Positions 54,172 through 62,890 of a stretch of DNA of 64,000 bases are shown here, in pieces; within the stretch, counting starts at the first letter, position 1, and each line of letters starts with the position of its first letter. Position numbers and translations under genes: made by a program. The notes under the pieces are model-generated. The model was given only the letters and a program-made list of their open reading frames with translations, made no database searches and was not told the DNA's origin. Location of the stretch: NCBI RefSeq assembly GCF_014201135.1, contig NZ_JACHDR010000001.1, positions 124,001 through 188,000 on the forward strand, written 5' to 3'. Source of the DNA: Neomicrococcus aestuarii (GTDB lineage: Bacteria; Actinomycetota; Actinomycetes; Actinomycetales; Micrococcaceae).

Positions 54172-57100
54172 ACGTGGATGGTGTCCTGTTCTTGAGTCAC
54201 GGGCTGCATTGGTGCCGCTTTCGCTTCACGTTCTTGTTCCAGTTTTGCACCTTCTACGTCCACGTCAGGCAGGATCCTGTCTAGCCAGCGTGGGATGTAC
54301 CAAGCTCGTTCACCCAAGAGATGCATGATGGCTGGTGTCAGCGTCATGCGAACCACAAAGGCGTCCAAGAGAACACCGATGGCTAACGAGAAACCGATGG
54401 CTCGGATCATCGTGAGGTGGCTGAAGATGAAGCCTGCAAACACGCTGGTCATGATTAGCGCTGCAGCCGTCACTACCGGAGCTGAGTGCACAAAACCTGT
54501 ACGAACAGCCAGACGTGCATCCTGACCGTGGGCATAAGATTCGCGCATTCCGGAGACCAAGAACACTTGATAGTCCATTGCCAGTCCAAACAAGATGCCG
54601 GTCAAAAGGATCGGCATGAAGCTCATGATCGGGCCGGGAACATTGACGTCAAAGATGTTTCCAAGCCAACCCCACTGGTAAACCGCAACCGTTGCACCAA
54701 ACGCCGCTGCAAGCGAGAGCAAGAAGCCCGCCGTTGCAAGTACGGGAATGACGACGGAACGGAATACCAAGAGCAAGAGTACTAGTGAAAGGCCCACCAC
54801 AATTCCCAAGTACAGGGGCAAAACTTCGTTCAAGCGCTCGGACACATCAATCTGGGCCGCTACCTGACCTGCAAGCGCAATATGTGATCCGGTTGCTTCT
54901 TCAATCTGGGAAGCCTGATCGCGAATGGTGTGAACCAATTCTTCCGTTTCGGCCGACGATGGTCCCGCTTCAGGGATCACTTGAATGATTCCAATAGTCT
55001 TTGCGTCGTTAGTGCCGGCAGGAACTGCCGCGACTACGCCTGGGATAGACCGAATCTGGTCAGCTACATCCAGGGTCTGGATTTCTGCCGCACGGTCATC
55101 AAGCCCGGACGGCAAGTCTGCCACCACTAGCATGGGGCCGTTGTAGCCATCTCCGAAGGAATCGCCGAGCTTTTCGTAAGCGAGGAAAGCGCTGGATCCG
55201 GCCGGCTCTGCGGAGCCGTCCGGCAGGGCGGTACGCATACTCGCAGCCGGAATGGCAAGCAGTGCTAGGAGGATGGCTCCAAGGCCAAGGGCCACCCACG
55301 GGAAGCGCGTCACTAGAGCGCCCCAACCACGGTTACCGGTGGCCTGCTGTTCGGCATGGGCCGGAGTCTCTTCTGCCCGTGCGGCTTTGGCCCACGCTCG
55401 TTTACTGATCAACCGATTGCCGATTATTCCCAGCATCGCGGGTGTCAACGTCAGTGCGATCAGCACTGCGATAGCTACTGTCGCGGCTGCTGAAATTCCA
55501 AGGATCGCCAAGAACGGCAACCCAGGGACTGCAAGAGCAGCCAATGCGATAACCACGGTAAGGCCCGCGAACACTACCGCGTTGCCTGACGTTCCGGTGG
55601 CTCGTCCAATTGACTCTTCCATGTCCATCCCGGACAAAAGTTGCCGGCGATGGCGGTGAACAATGAAGAGTGAATAGTCGATTCCGACTGCAAGACCCAG
55701 CATCAAGGCGAGCGCAGGGGTGATCGAAGCCATCGAAATGAGTGACGAGAATGCTAGCGTTCCGCCGACACCAGCGGCGACGCCGAGGACCGCCATCAAC
55801 AGTGGAAGCCCTGCGGCAACGAGCGTTCCCAGCATGACGAAGAGGACTACTGCAGCAATCAAGAGACCTAGAACTTCGGCGGTTCCGAAGATCGAGTTCA
55901 AGTCGCTCACAATTTCTTTGGAGTAGTAAAGGTTGACGCCATCGGCCTCAACAACGTTGGCAATTTCCTGAATTTGGGAACGATCCGCAGAGGTCAGCGC
56001 GTCAGCAGACGAGGTAAACGTGAGCTGAGATGCGGCAAGTGTTCCATCGGAGGACACGAAACGCATACCGGCTGTGGATTCGGCTTGACGTTGTCCCAGC
56101 GCAAGATCGGCTTCACCGGTCTCGATCTTCTCGGCTCCGTCGGCAATCTCCTCTTCCGCCTTAGGGATTTCAGCCGCCTTTTCATCCAACGTCGTCTGGC
56201 CATCGGCCAATTGTTGCTGAGAATCGGCAATCTTTTCGGCTCCAGCATCCGCCTTTGCCTGATTGGCGGCGAGCAACTTCTCGCCTTCAGCTAACGTGGC
56301 TGCTCCAGATGCGATCTTTGCAGCACCCTCTGCCAGCTTGACTCGATTAGCCTCCAACTCGGCCTTACCAGCATCAAGTGTCGATTTCGCCGTTGCGAGT
56401 TCGGCTTTACCGTCCTGGAGTTCTTTCTGCTTAGCAGCAAGGGTGGACTTGGCCTGATCGAGCTGCTTCCGGCCGGAGTCCAAGGTCGATTTCGCGCCTT
56501 GTAGCTGCTGATATCCCGAAGTTGCTGCTGCTAACTTTGATGCGCTAGCCGAAATCTTCTCTTGAGTAGAATCGATCTCCGCCTGCTTGGCGGCAATTTG
56601 GTCGTTAGCTGCTGCGATCTCCTCTTTAGCATCCGCAATTTGATCCAGGCCGGCCTCGATTTGTGCTTTCTGACCATTGAGCGTGGTGCGCTGTGCGGCA
56701 ATCTCCGCGAGAGCTGCTTCCTTCTCGGCCGCTGACAATGATGTGTCTGCCTTTACAGCTTCTTCTTGTTGTTGAAGCTGAGCCAAACCGGAATTAACCT
56801 TGTCCAACGAGGCCTTGAGAGTGGAATCCTGCTTCGAGACTTCAGAGGACTTGGCGGCTAGATCTTTCTTAGCTGCATCAATCTGTGCTTGCCCATCGGC
56901 CACCTGCTTCTTAGCGCTACTTAGCTGAGATTCTGCATCATCGATGGCGCTTGGAACCTGGCTAAGGGAAGAGACTCCGAGCCCCGACGTGAGACTTTCG
57001 ACGCCCGCTTCGTACTTTTGCTGGCCTGCGAGCCAGTCGGCTTCCTTTGCGCTTAGAGTCTTCTGTGCCGCCGCGAGTTGCTTCTCGCCATCTCGCACCT

Positions 57101-57782
57101 TGGCAAGGCCCGCGTCGTACCGTGCCTGTCCATCGGCGATCTTCTTTTCACCAGCGGCAAATGCTTCTTGACCGGACTTGAGCTGAGCTCGAGCGGCGTC
57201 AAGCTCTTTCTGCCCTTCAGCAAGCTGCGCTCGTGCGTCAGCTAGTTGTTGGGTTCCGCTCTTCCACTGCTGTGTAGCGTCCTCGAGCTGCGCTTGTCCG
57301 TCGTCGATCTTCTTCTGACCGTCTGCAAGTTGTTGCTTACCGTCGGCCAGCTGAGCGCGACCGTCTTCTAGCTTCTTTCGAGCCGCATCGAGCTCTTTTT
57401 GCCCGTCTGCTACCTTCTGCGCAGCTGAATCGAGTTGCTCTTGAGTGCTAAACGGATCCATCGCGGTACGAACAAAGGTGAGCTCGTCGAGTTGCCTGAC
57501 GGCGTCTTCGACGGCCTTTTCCTGAGTGCTTGTGAAGCTCTGTCCATTCGCCGTTTCGAATACGATTCGGCCGTTACCGCCAGCGAATTCCGGCATTTCT
57601 TGTTTGAGCTTGTCAAGTGTGCGCTGAGTCTCGGTGCCAGGGATGCTGAACTCATTGCTGAGCTTACCCATGAACGCTGCGGCGCTTCCGCCGATCGCCA
57701 AGAGTGCCACTAGCCACATAGAAACAACTAGCCAACGGTGACGGTAAGAGAACTTGCCTAGATGGTACAGAAAAGAAGCCAT
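54168..57782 (-). CDS. MMPL/RND-type exporter with a long heptad-repeat domain
   Basis: The 1204-residue protein has an N-terminal helix, a very large extracytoplasmic domain (about 36-640), five helices, a second loop (about 840-1010) and the remaining helices. MMPL motifs include GLAVGIDYSLFIVHRHRR and GLAMDYQVFLVSGMRE, the Gly-Asp-Tyr proton-relay segments. Residues about 110-570 are almost wholly heptad repeats such as QLADGQKKIDDGQAQL, so a long coiled coil projects outside, as in YhgE/Pip-like proteins. The family exports lipids or drugs. A TetR gene two bases upstream suggests inducible expression. Confidence 0.92.
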   Translation of the reverse strand: MASFLYHLGKFSYRHRWLVVSMWLVALLAIGGSAAAFMGKLSNEFSIPGTETQRTLDKLKQEMPEFAGGNGRIVFETANGQSFTSTQEKAVEDAVRQLDELTFVRTAMDPFSTQEQLDSAAQKVADGQKELDAARKKLEDGRAQLADGKQQLADGQKKIDDGQAQLEDATQQWKSGTQQLADARAQLAEGQKELDAARAQLKSGQEAFAAGEKKIADGQARYDAGLAKVRDGEKQLAAAQKTLSAKEADWLAGQQKYEAGVESLTSGLGVSSLSQVPSAIDDAESQLSSAKKQVADGQAQIDAAKKDLAAKSSEVSKQDSTLKASLDKVNSGLAQLQQQEEAVKADTSLSAAEKEAALAEIAAQRTTLNGQKAQIEAGLDQIADAKEEIAAANDQIAAKQAEIDSTQEKISASASKLAAATSGYQQLQGAKSTLDSGRKQLDQAKSTLAAKQKELQDGKAELATAKSTLDAGKAELEANRVKLAEGAAKIASGAATLAEGEKLLAANQAKADAGAEKIADSQQQLADGQTTLDEKAAEIPKAEEEIADGAEKIETGEADLALGQRQAESTAGMRFVSSDGTLAASQLTFTSSADALTSADRSQIQEIANVVEADGVNLYYSKEIVSDLNSIFGTAEVLGLLIAAVVLFVMLGTLVAAGLPLLMAVLGVAAGVGGTLAFSSLISMASITPALALMLGLAVGIDYSLFIVHRHRRQLLSGMDMEESIGRATGTSGNAVVFAGLTVVIALAALAVPGLPFLAILGISAAATVAIAVLIALTLTPAMLGIIGNRLISKRAWAKAARAEETPAHAEQQATGNRGWGALVTRFPWVALGLGAILLALLAIPAASMRTALPDGSAEPAGSSAFLAYEKLGDSFGDGYNGPMLVVADLPSGLDDRAAEIQTLDVADQIRSIPGVVAAVPAGTNDAKTIGIIQVIPEAGPSSAETEELVHTIRDQASQIEEATGSHIALAGQVAAQIDVSERLNEVLPLYLGIVVGLSLVLLLLVFRSVVIPVLATAGFLLSLAAAFGATVAVYQWGWLGNIFDVNVPGPIMSFMPILLTGILFGLAMDYQVFLVSGMRESYAHGQDARLAVRTGFVHSAPVVTAAALIMTSVFAGFIFSHLTMIRAIGFSLAIGVLLDAFVVRMTLTPAIMHLLGERAWYIPRWLDRILPDVDVEGAKLEQEREAKAAPMQPVTQEQDTIHV

Positions 57783-57784
57783 GA

Positions 57785-58408
57785 CTATGCCCCTCGAGAG
57801 AATGAGCGAATGGTGGGGAATCCGTCTCTTAACGTTGAAAGGGCGTCAACAAGATACGAATGAAGTAGTTTCAACGAAGCATCGCTAAGGTCGCCACCGG
57901 ACTCTTGCGCCCAATAGACAAAAGCGGCCTTGCCAGCGCCAGTAATTGCGAAAACGAACGCGAAAGAGTCCAGATCGAGCGGACGTGAGTATCGCTCTTT
58001 GAGGAATTCCGCAAGACTCAGTGAACAGGAGTCCCACGTTTCGGTTTGCAAGCGTGCAAGCGGGGGATGGCTTTGTGCAAGCAAGAACATCTCGGCAACC
58101 GAGCGGTAGAGCTCAAGATCGCGCATCTGACTTACTGCCAGTACGGCAGCTTCCGAGAGCGGAACCGAATCATCGAGTTCTTCTACGGCGGACAAAACAG
58201 CTTCAATAAATTGTTCGACGGGAACATTGAGCGCAGAATCCACCGTTGGGAAATAGTTGAAGAACGTGCGGCGACTGATGCCAGCACTCTCTGCGATCTT
58301 GTCTGCGGTGAGACCTTCGATCCCACTATTTTTTAGGATTGAAATTGCCGATCGAGCGATTGAAGCCCGGGTTTCGGCCTTATTGAGGGCACGTCTAGAA
58401 AGGAGCAC
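57785..58408 (-). CDS. TetR-family repressor
   Basis: The 207-residue regulator has an N-terminal helix-turn-helix (about 34-54: LTADKIAESAGISRRTFFNYF shortened here to its core AESAGISRRTFFNYF) and a helical ligand domain. It ends two bases before the MMPL gene, so it almost surely controls that exporter and itself. The GTG start lies about seven bases after a candidate -10 box, which would give a leaderless message. Confidence 0.9.
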   Translation of the reverse strand: MLLSRRALNKAETRASIARSAISILKNSGIEGLTADKIAESAGISRRTFFNYFPTVDSALNVPVEQFIEAVLSAVEELDDSVPLSEAAVLAVSQMRDLELYRSVAEMFLLAQSHPPLARLQTETWDSCSLSLAEFLKERYSRPLDLDSFAFVFAITGAGKAAFVYWAQESGGDLSDASLKLLHSYLVDALSTLRDGFPTIRSFSRGA

Positions 58409-58414
58409 ATTCTT

Positions 58415-58444
58415 ACACTACGTGCAAGCTTGCATGATGTGCAA
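58415..58444 (-). promoter_or_regulatory. Promoter and candidate operator of the TetR-MMPL operon
   Basis: On the minus strand TTGCAC (58444-58439) and TAGTGT (58420-58415) are 18 bases apart. The spacer contains the perfect 12-base palindrome TGCAAGCTTGCA (58423-58434). A repressor bound here would block polymerase. Prediction only. Confidence 0.55.
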
Positions 58445-58453
58445 CTTTTGAAA

Positions 58454-59497
58454 TTAGGGGGTTGTCAAGTTCCATGAGGACATATTGCGTGGATCGACCA
58501 GATGGAAAGGTCCGGTGGCGCGAAGCCCAAGTACTGGATCTGGTTCCTGTCTCAGTATTGACTCCCAGATCTGATCAACCATCAGATCTGATTTGTCGTC
58601 AATTCCAGTCCATTGACTGCCATATTGGGTTTCAAAGCCCGCCAGTTTTAGCGCCAAGCTACCGTTGCGAGATTTCTCCCGAATCTGTGCCTTTGAACGC
58701 CACGGATGATGGATGATATGTAGTCCTCCTTGGAATTGCCCTGGTCGTCCTGCAAAGTGGTTGCCCATTGTTGGATATGAAAATGGAAAACTTTTGAAGG
58801 CTGTCTTAGGAAGCACTTCGTGACTTTCATCAACCCAGAGCTCGTGTGCTGAATCGAGTGTGGGGAAGGCGTTGTGAACCAACGCAGGAAAACGTTTCCC
58901 GTCGCTATTCCTAAGATAACTGGCTAACGTCTGCCCTTCTGCATACCAGTACTCGTCCGCGTCGAACGGAATCACCCAGGTGGCTCCAATTGAACGAGCG
59001 AACGACGTCAAATTTTCCATCTTTTCCGACTGGAAGTAGGCGGGCACGCTATCGAACGCTAAGCCAATCCTGGGATTATTTGACAATTTCGCGAGAATCT
59101 CAGGAGTTGAGTCCGTCGAGTTGTTGTCGGCAATGAGGACATAGTCCACGCCTTGTTCGAGCAGATGGTTCACGGTCTGCTCAATGATGTCTTCCTCATT
59201 TCGCACCATCGTTACGGCAGCAACCGATCCGGTACCTAAGCGGGGATATCGGTCGGGGAGGCGGACGCCCGCCGATATGGCGGCCATCCTAGTGCGGTGA
59301 TCCTTGGAGAAATGCCGTTGGGTGGTTGCCTTTGCGAAGCCACCGTAGTCTCTAAAATTTCTCACTTGACCACGGGAAAATCTCAAAACCTTGGAAAGTG
59401 CTGACTTTTCGTGGTGTGGGATATCCAAAATTGTCACTTTCGATTCAGTGCTTGTTTGACGCTCTAAGTTGTCCGTCAAGCATCTACACGGCGCCAC
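58454..59497 (-). CDS. Family 2-like glycosyltransferase
   Basis: The product of up to 347 residues has a GT-A core: VAAVTMVRNEEDIIEQTVNHL, YVLIADNNSTDSTPEIL, WVIPFDADEYWY as the metal motif, then HIIHHPWRSKAQIREK. The pattern resembles GT2/GT92-like enzymes that often decorate surface glycans. The N-terminal 60 or so residues are not conserved-looking, so a later start (TTG 59479 or GTG 59437) is possible. AT-rich composition sets it apart from the TetR-MMPL genes. Confidence 0.78.
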   Translation of the reverse strand: MAPCRCLTDNLERQTSTESKVTILDIPHHEKSALSKVLRFSRGQVRNFRDYGGFAKATTQRHFSKDHRTRMAAISAGVRLPDRYPRLGTGSVAAVTMVRNEEDIIEQTVNHLLEQGVDYVLIADNNSTDSTPEILAKLSNNPRIGLAFDSVPAYFQSEKMENLTSFARSIGATWVIPFDADEYWYAEGQTLASYLRNSDGKRFPALVHNAFPTLDSAHELWVDESHEVLPKTAFKSFPFSYPTMGNHFAGRPGQFQGGLHIIHHPWRSKAQIREKSRNGSLALKLAGFETQYGSQWTGIDDKSDLMVDQIWESILRQEPDPVLGLRATGPFHLVDPRNMSSWNLTTP

Positions 59498-59610
59498 ATA
59501 TTCTGGTTATCGTCCTTGGCGCCCCTATGATCAATAACAGCATAATTCAGTACCAGCGTTAGAGTAATTTGGGCATTGAAGATGGCACGTGATGGCGCAA
59601 GGGGCCCCAA

Positions 59611-61401
59611 TTGTTAAAAGATCTTCGACGAGTAACTGATCTCTTGAGGAATCAGCGGCTCGGTTGGCTAATACCGGCAGTGATGGGCTCTTTGTTCGTG
59701 GCTGGGTTAGACATGCTTGGCGTCGCAGCGATGTTGCCGCTCATGCTTCTGGTGACCGGATCAACGGATAACGTCGCGATCGTGACACTGAGCCAGCTAG
59801 TGGGTACGCGTGATTTGCAGGATTTACTGATCATAGTCTCTGGTCTTGTGGCCGGGTCTTTCGTTACAAAAGCTGTTCTGCAACTCTCCTTTAAATGGTG
59901 GTTGTCAGGCCACACATCTAGGTTGGAAGCGGAAGCTTCAACGGAGCTATTCCGTCGCTATGTCGATGCTGATTACTCGGATCACCGAGAAAGAAACATG
60001 TCCGAGATTCATCGGAACATCGGGCAATCAATTGGGCAAGCATTTAACGGAGTACTGCTAGGACTCATTTCGCTATTAACTGATGGCCTGACAATTATTT
60101 TGATCCTCATTGTTTTGTGTATCGTTTCGCCATGGACCACGCTTGGGGTCATCCTGATATTTGGCTCCGTGATGCTGGGGATGCAAACTCTGCTTCGAAA
60201 AAGGCAACAACGTGTCGGCGAAGAAATTGCGGAACATCAGGTTGCAGCGTGGAACGCCGTACTTCCAGGTATCAATGGATTTCGCGAATCAAGAGTTACA
60301 AAGACTTCAGCCGAGTTTGTTGAGCGATTCTTTGGCGCGCGAAGTGGCCAAGCCCAAGCTGGGAGACGGATGTCGATACTTTCGGAGTTCCCACGGTATG
60401 TTCTGGAAATTGTCTTTGTGGTTGGAGTTGGTTCGTTGTCTGTTTTGCTTTTCACAACGCAGGACCAAGGCCAAGCTCTTTCCATACTTGGCGTCTTTGT
60501 TGCCGCGGCTACTAGGCTGCTTCCAACATTGAACCGATTTGCTGGAACGGTTGGATCCGTTCGCATGAGCAATGCTGGGCTACAAATTGTGGTTGCGGAG
60601 CTTGACAAGCTTGACTCTTCGAAACAAGTCGACCTGTCGAGCGAGACTCCCTTGGAGAAACATCAAGATATCCAAGTAAATGATGTGTGGTATCGCTTTG
60701 AGGATTCAGAAGAATTTGTAGTGTCCGGGGTTAGCCTAACAATAAGGGCCGGATCTACGGTTGCATTCGTGGGCTCAAGTGGCGCTGGAAAAAGTACGCT
60801 CCTCGACATCCTCCTTGGCCTCTTTCATCCAACTAAGGGTGAGGTCCTCTATGGAAAGGTAAATATCCATGATTCTCTTGGGCCTTGGTATGGAACTGTC
60901 GCGATTGTTTCTCAGGATATTTTCATATTGGACGACACCCTCGCGGCAAATGTAGCGTACGGAACGCCAACCGGTCAGATTGATATGGCGAGAGTTCGTG
61001 AAGTGGTCTCGTTGGCGCAACTAGATGAAGCTGTCTCTCAGCTTCCTGAAGGTTTGGAAACACGTCTCGGCGAACGTGGCGTGAGGCTATCGGGCGGACA
61101 GCGGCAGCGAGTAGGTATTGCGAGGGCACTCTATCGCGATCCAGATGTGCTAATTCTCGACGAGGCAACTTCTGCGCTCGACAACATCACCGAGTATCAA
61201 ATCTCAGAAACAATGAAGTCCCTATCGGGCGAACGAACCATTATTATTGTCGCGCACCGCTTGTCTACGGTGAAGAATGCCGATGAAATCTTCTTCATGA
61301 AAAACGGTCGGATTGCGGGCAGCGGCAAGTTTGAGGATCTTCAAAAGAGCAATTCAGACTTTGCAGAGCTTGTCCGAATCGGTAGTACAAAAAGCAACTA
61401 A
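59611..61401 (+). CDS. ABC transporter, PglK/MsbA-like lipid-linked glycan flippase
   Basis: The 596-residue half transporter has six helices (about 18-310) and one ATPase domain with Walker A VGSSGAGKSTLL, signature RLSGGQRQRVGIARAL, Walker B VLILDEATSAL and switch VAHRLST. The membrane part, including the start LLRNQRLGWLIPAVMGS, resembles PglK, which flips lipid-linked oligosaccharide. No other flippase is seen, so I infer that it exports the repeat unit made by this locus. The TTG start has AAGGGG upstream. AT-rich composition matches the neighbouring glycosyltransferase on the other strand. Confidence 0.83.
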   Translation: MLKDLRRVTDLLRNQRLGWLIPAVMGSLFVAGLDMLGVAAMLPLMLLVTGSTDNVAIVTLSQLVGTRDLQDLLIIVSGLVAGSFVTKAVLQLSFKWWLSGHTSRLEAEASTELFRRYVDADYSDHRERNMSEIHRNIGQSIGQAFNGVLLGLISLLTDGLTIILILIVLCIVSPWTTLGVILIFGSVMLGMQTLLRKRQQRVGEEIAEHQVAAWNAVLPGINGFRESRVTKTSAEFVERFFGARSGQAQAGRRMSILSEFPRYVLEIVFVVGVGSLSVLLFTTQDQGQALSILGVFVAAATRLLPTLNRFAGTVGSVRMSNAGLQIVVAELDKLDSSKQVDLSSETPLEKHQDIQVNDVWYRFEDSEEFVVSGVSLTIRAGSTVAFVGSSGAGKSTLLDILLGLFHPTKGEVLYGKVNIHDSLGPWYGTVAIVSQDIFILDDTLAANVAYGTPTGQIDMARVREVVSLAQLDEAVSQLPEGLETRLGERGVRLSGGQRQRVGIARALYRDPDVLILDEATSALDNITEYQISETMKSLSGERTIIIVAHRLSTVKNADEIFFMKNGRIAGSGKFEDLQKSNSDFAELVRIGSTKSN

Positions 61402-61408
61402 AAGAGTT

Positions 61409-61442
61409 CGGGGCGAAACTATGTCATAGTTTCGCCCCGTTA
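61409..61442 (+). terminator. Intrinsic terminator after the flippase gene
   Basis: CGGGGCGAAACTA (61409-61421) pairs perfectly with TAGTTTCGCCCCG (61427-61439); the loop is five bases and TTATT follows. It lies between convergent genes and may serve both. Confidence 0.85.
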
Positions 61443-61461
61443 TTGAACCTAGGAAATGCCT

Positions 61462-62838
61462 CTAGGCGCTTACTTCCTCGGCAACCTTTGCTTCGTCCTT
61501 AAACGGATCCCCATCACGATCAGCGTTGTACAGCGTTTCGTCCAAGATCCCTTCGCGCTTAGAAACGATCGTCGGAACCAGAACCTGGCCGGCGACGTTC
61601 ACGGCGGTGCGGCCCATGTCCACAATAGGATCAACGGCAAGCAAGAGGCCAACGCCAGCTAGTGGCAGACCCAAGGTGGATAGCGTTAGCGTCAACATGA
61701 CGGTTGCGCCAGTGGTGCCGGCGGTAGCTGCGGAGCCTAGGACGGAAACGATGACGATCAGCAGGTAGTGGCTGAAGTTCAGTTCGATGCCGAAGAACTG
61801 GGCGACGAAGATGGCTGCAATGGCGGGGTAGATCGCAGCGCAGCCGTCCATCTTGGTGGTTGCGCCCAGCGGGACAGCAAACGATGCGTATCCGCTAGGA
61901 ACGCCCATGTTGCGTTCGGTCACGCGCTGCGTGAGCGGCATGGTGCCAACGGAAGAGCGGGACACGAAAGCCAGCTGAATGGCCGGCCACGCGCCGGAGA
62001 AGTACTGGCGGACGGACAAGCCGTGTGATCGCACGATGACGGGGTAGACCACAAAGAGAACCAGCGCCAGACCAACGTAGATGGCCACCACGAACTTGGC
62101 GAGGGAACCCATGGTGTCCCAGCCGTAGGTTGCCACGGCGTTACCGATCAAACCAACGGTGCCAATCGGTGCAATGCGGATGATCCACCACAGCACCTTC
62201 TGGATGATGGCAAGGATTGAGCGGCTAAAGGAAATGAATGGCTCGGCAGCGGCGCCTACCTTGAGGGCGGCTACACCGATGGCGATGGCGATCACGAGGA
62301 TCTGCAGGACGTCAAAGGAAACAGAGGTCGTCACGGCGCCCGTTTCGGCTACCTTGCTGGAAGCAGAGAGGCCCAAGAAGTTCACGGGGATGAGGCCCTG
62401 CAGGAAGCCCCACCAAGAGCCAGTCTTACCGGTGTAATCGGAAGGAGCGGCCTGGCCGGTTCCCACGCCTGGCTGGAACACCAACCCCAAGGTGATGCCA
62501 ATCAGTACGGCGATGAAGGCCGTGATGCAGAACCACAAGAGCGTCTTCCACGCCAAGCGAGCAGCGTTCGTTACTTGTGCAAGGTTCGCGATGGACGCTA
62601 CGACGGCGAAGAACACCAGCGGAACCACGGCGGCCTTCAAGAGGCTGACATAGCTGGAACCGATGACCTGAAGGGTCACTCCAAGGGCGTTCGGGGTTTC
62701 AGCGGTGTGGCCGGTCTGCTTAGCCCAGAGTCCCAGAAGGAGTCCAAGCGCAAGCGCGGCAATGATTTGGGGCCCGAAGGACGTCATCCACTGTGGTAGA
62801 CGGCGCCGTGGGGCGGTGGTGGCGGCAGGATTAGTCAT
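61462..62838 (-). CDS. Dicarboxylate/amino-acid:cation symporter (DAACS family)
   Basis: The 458-residue carrier has eight helices and two hairpin regions. Motifs are SVGTMPLTQR, the substrate region GATTKMDGCAAIYPAIAAIFVAQFFG and VDPIVDMGRTAVNVAGQV with the Asp and Asn that bind sodium and substrate. It takes up glutamate, aspartate or C4-dicarboxylates. The acidic C-terminal tail contains NADRDGDPFKDEA. Confidence 0.9.
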   Translation of the reverse strand: MTNPAATTAPRRRLPQWMTSFGPQIIAALALGLLLGLWAKQTGHTAETPNALGVTLQVIGSSYVSLLKAAVVPLVFFAVVASIANLAQVTNAARLAWKTLLWFCITAFIAVLIGITLGLVFQPGVGTGQAAPSDYTGKTGSWWGFLQGLIPVNFLGLSASSKVAETGAVTTSVSFDVLQILVIAIAIGVAALKVGAAAEPFISFSRSILAIIQKVLWWIIRIAPIGTVGLIGNAVATYGWDTMGSLAKFVVAIYVGLALVLFVVYPVIVRSHGLSVRQYFSGAWPAIQLAFVSRSSVGTMPLTQRVTERNMGVPSGYASFAVPLGATTKMDGCAAIYPAIAAIFVAQFFGIELNFSHYLLIVIVSVLGSAATAGTTGATVMLTLTLSTLGLPLAGVGLLLAVDPIVDMGRTAVNVAGQVLVPTIVSKREGILDETLYNADRDGDPFKDEAKVAEEVSA

Positions 62839-62890
62839 CCCAAAAGTGTGGGTCGCACTATCCCGCCGACCAACCCCATGTTGCGAAATA

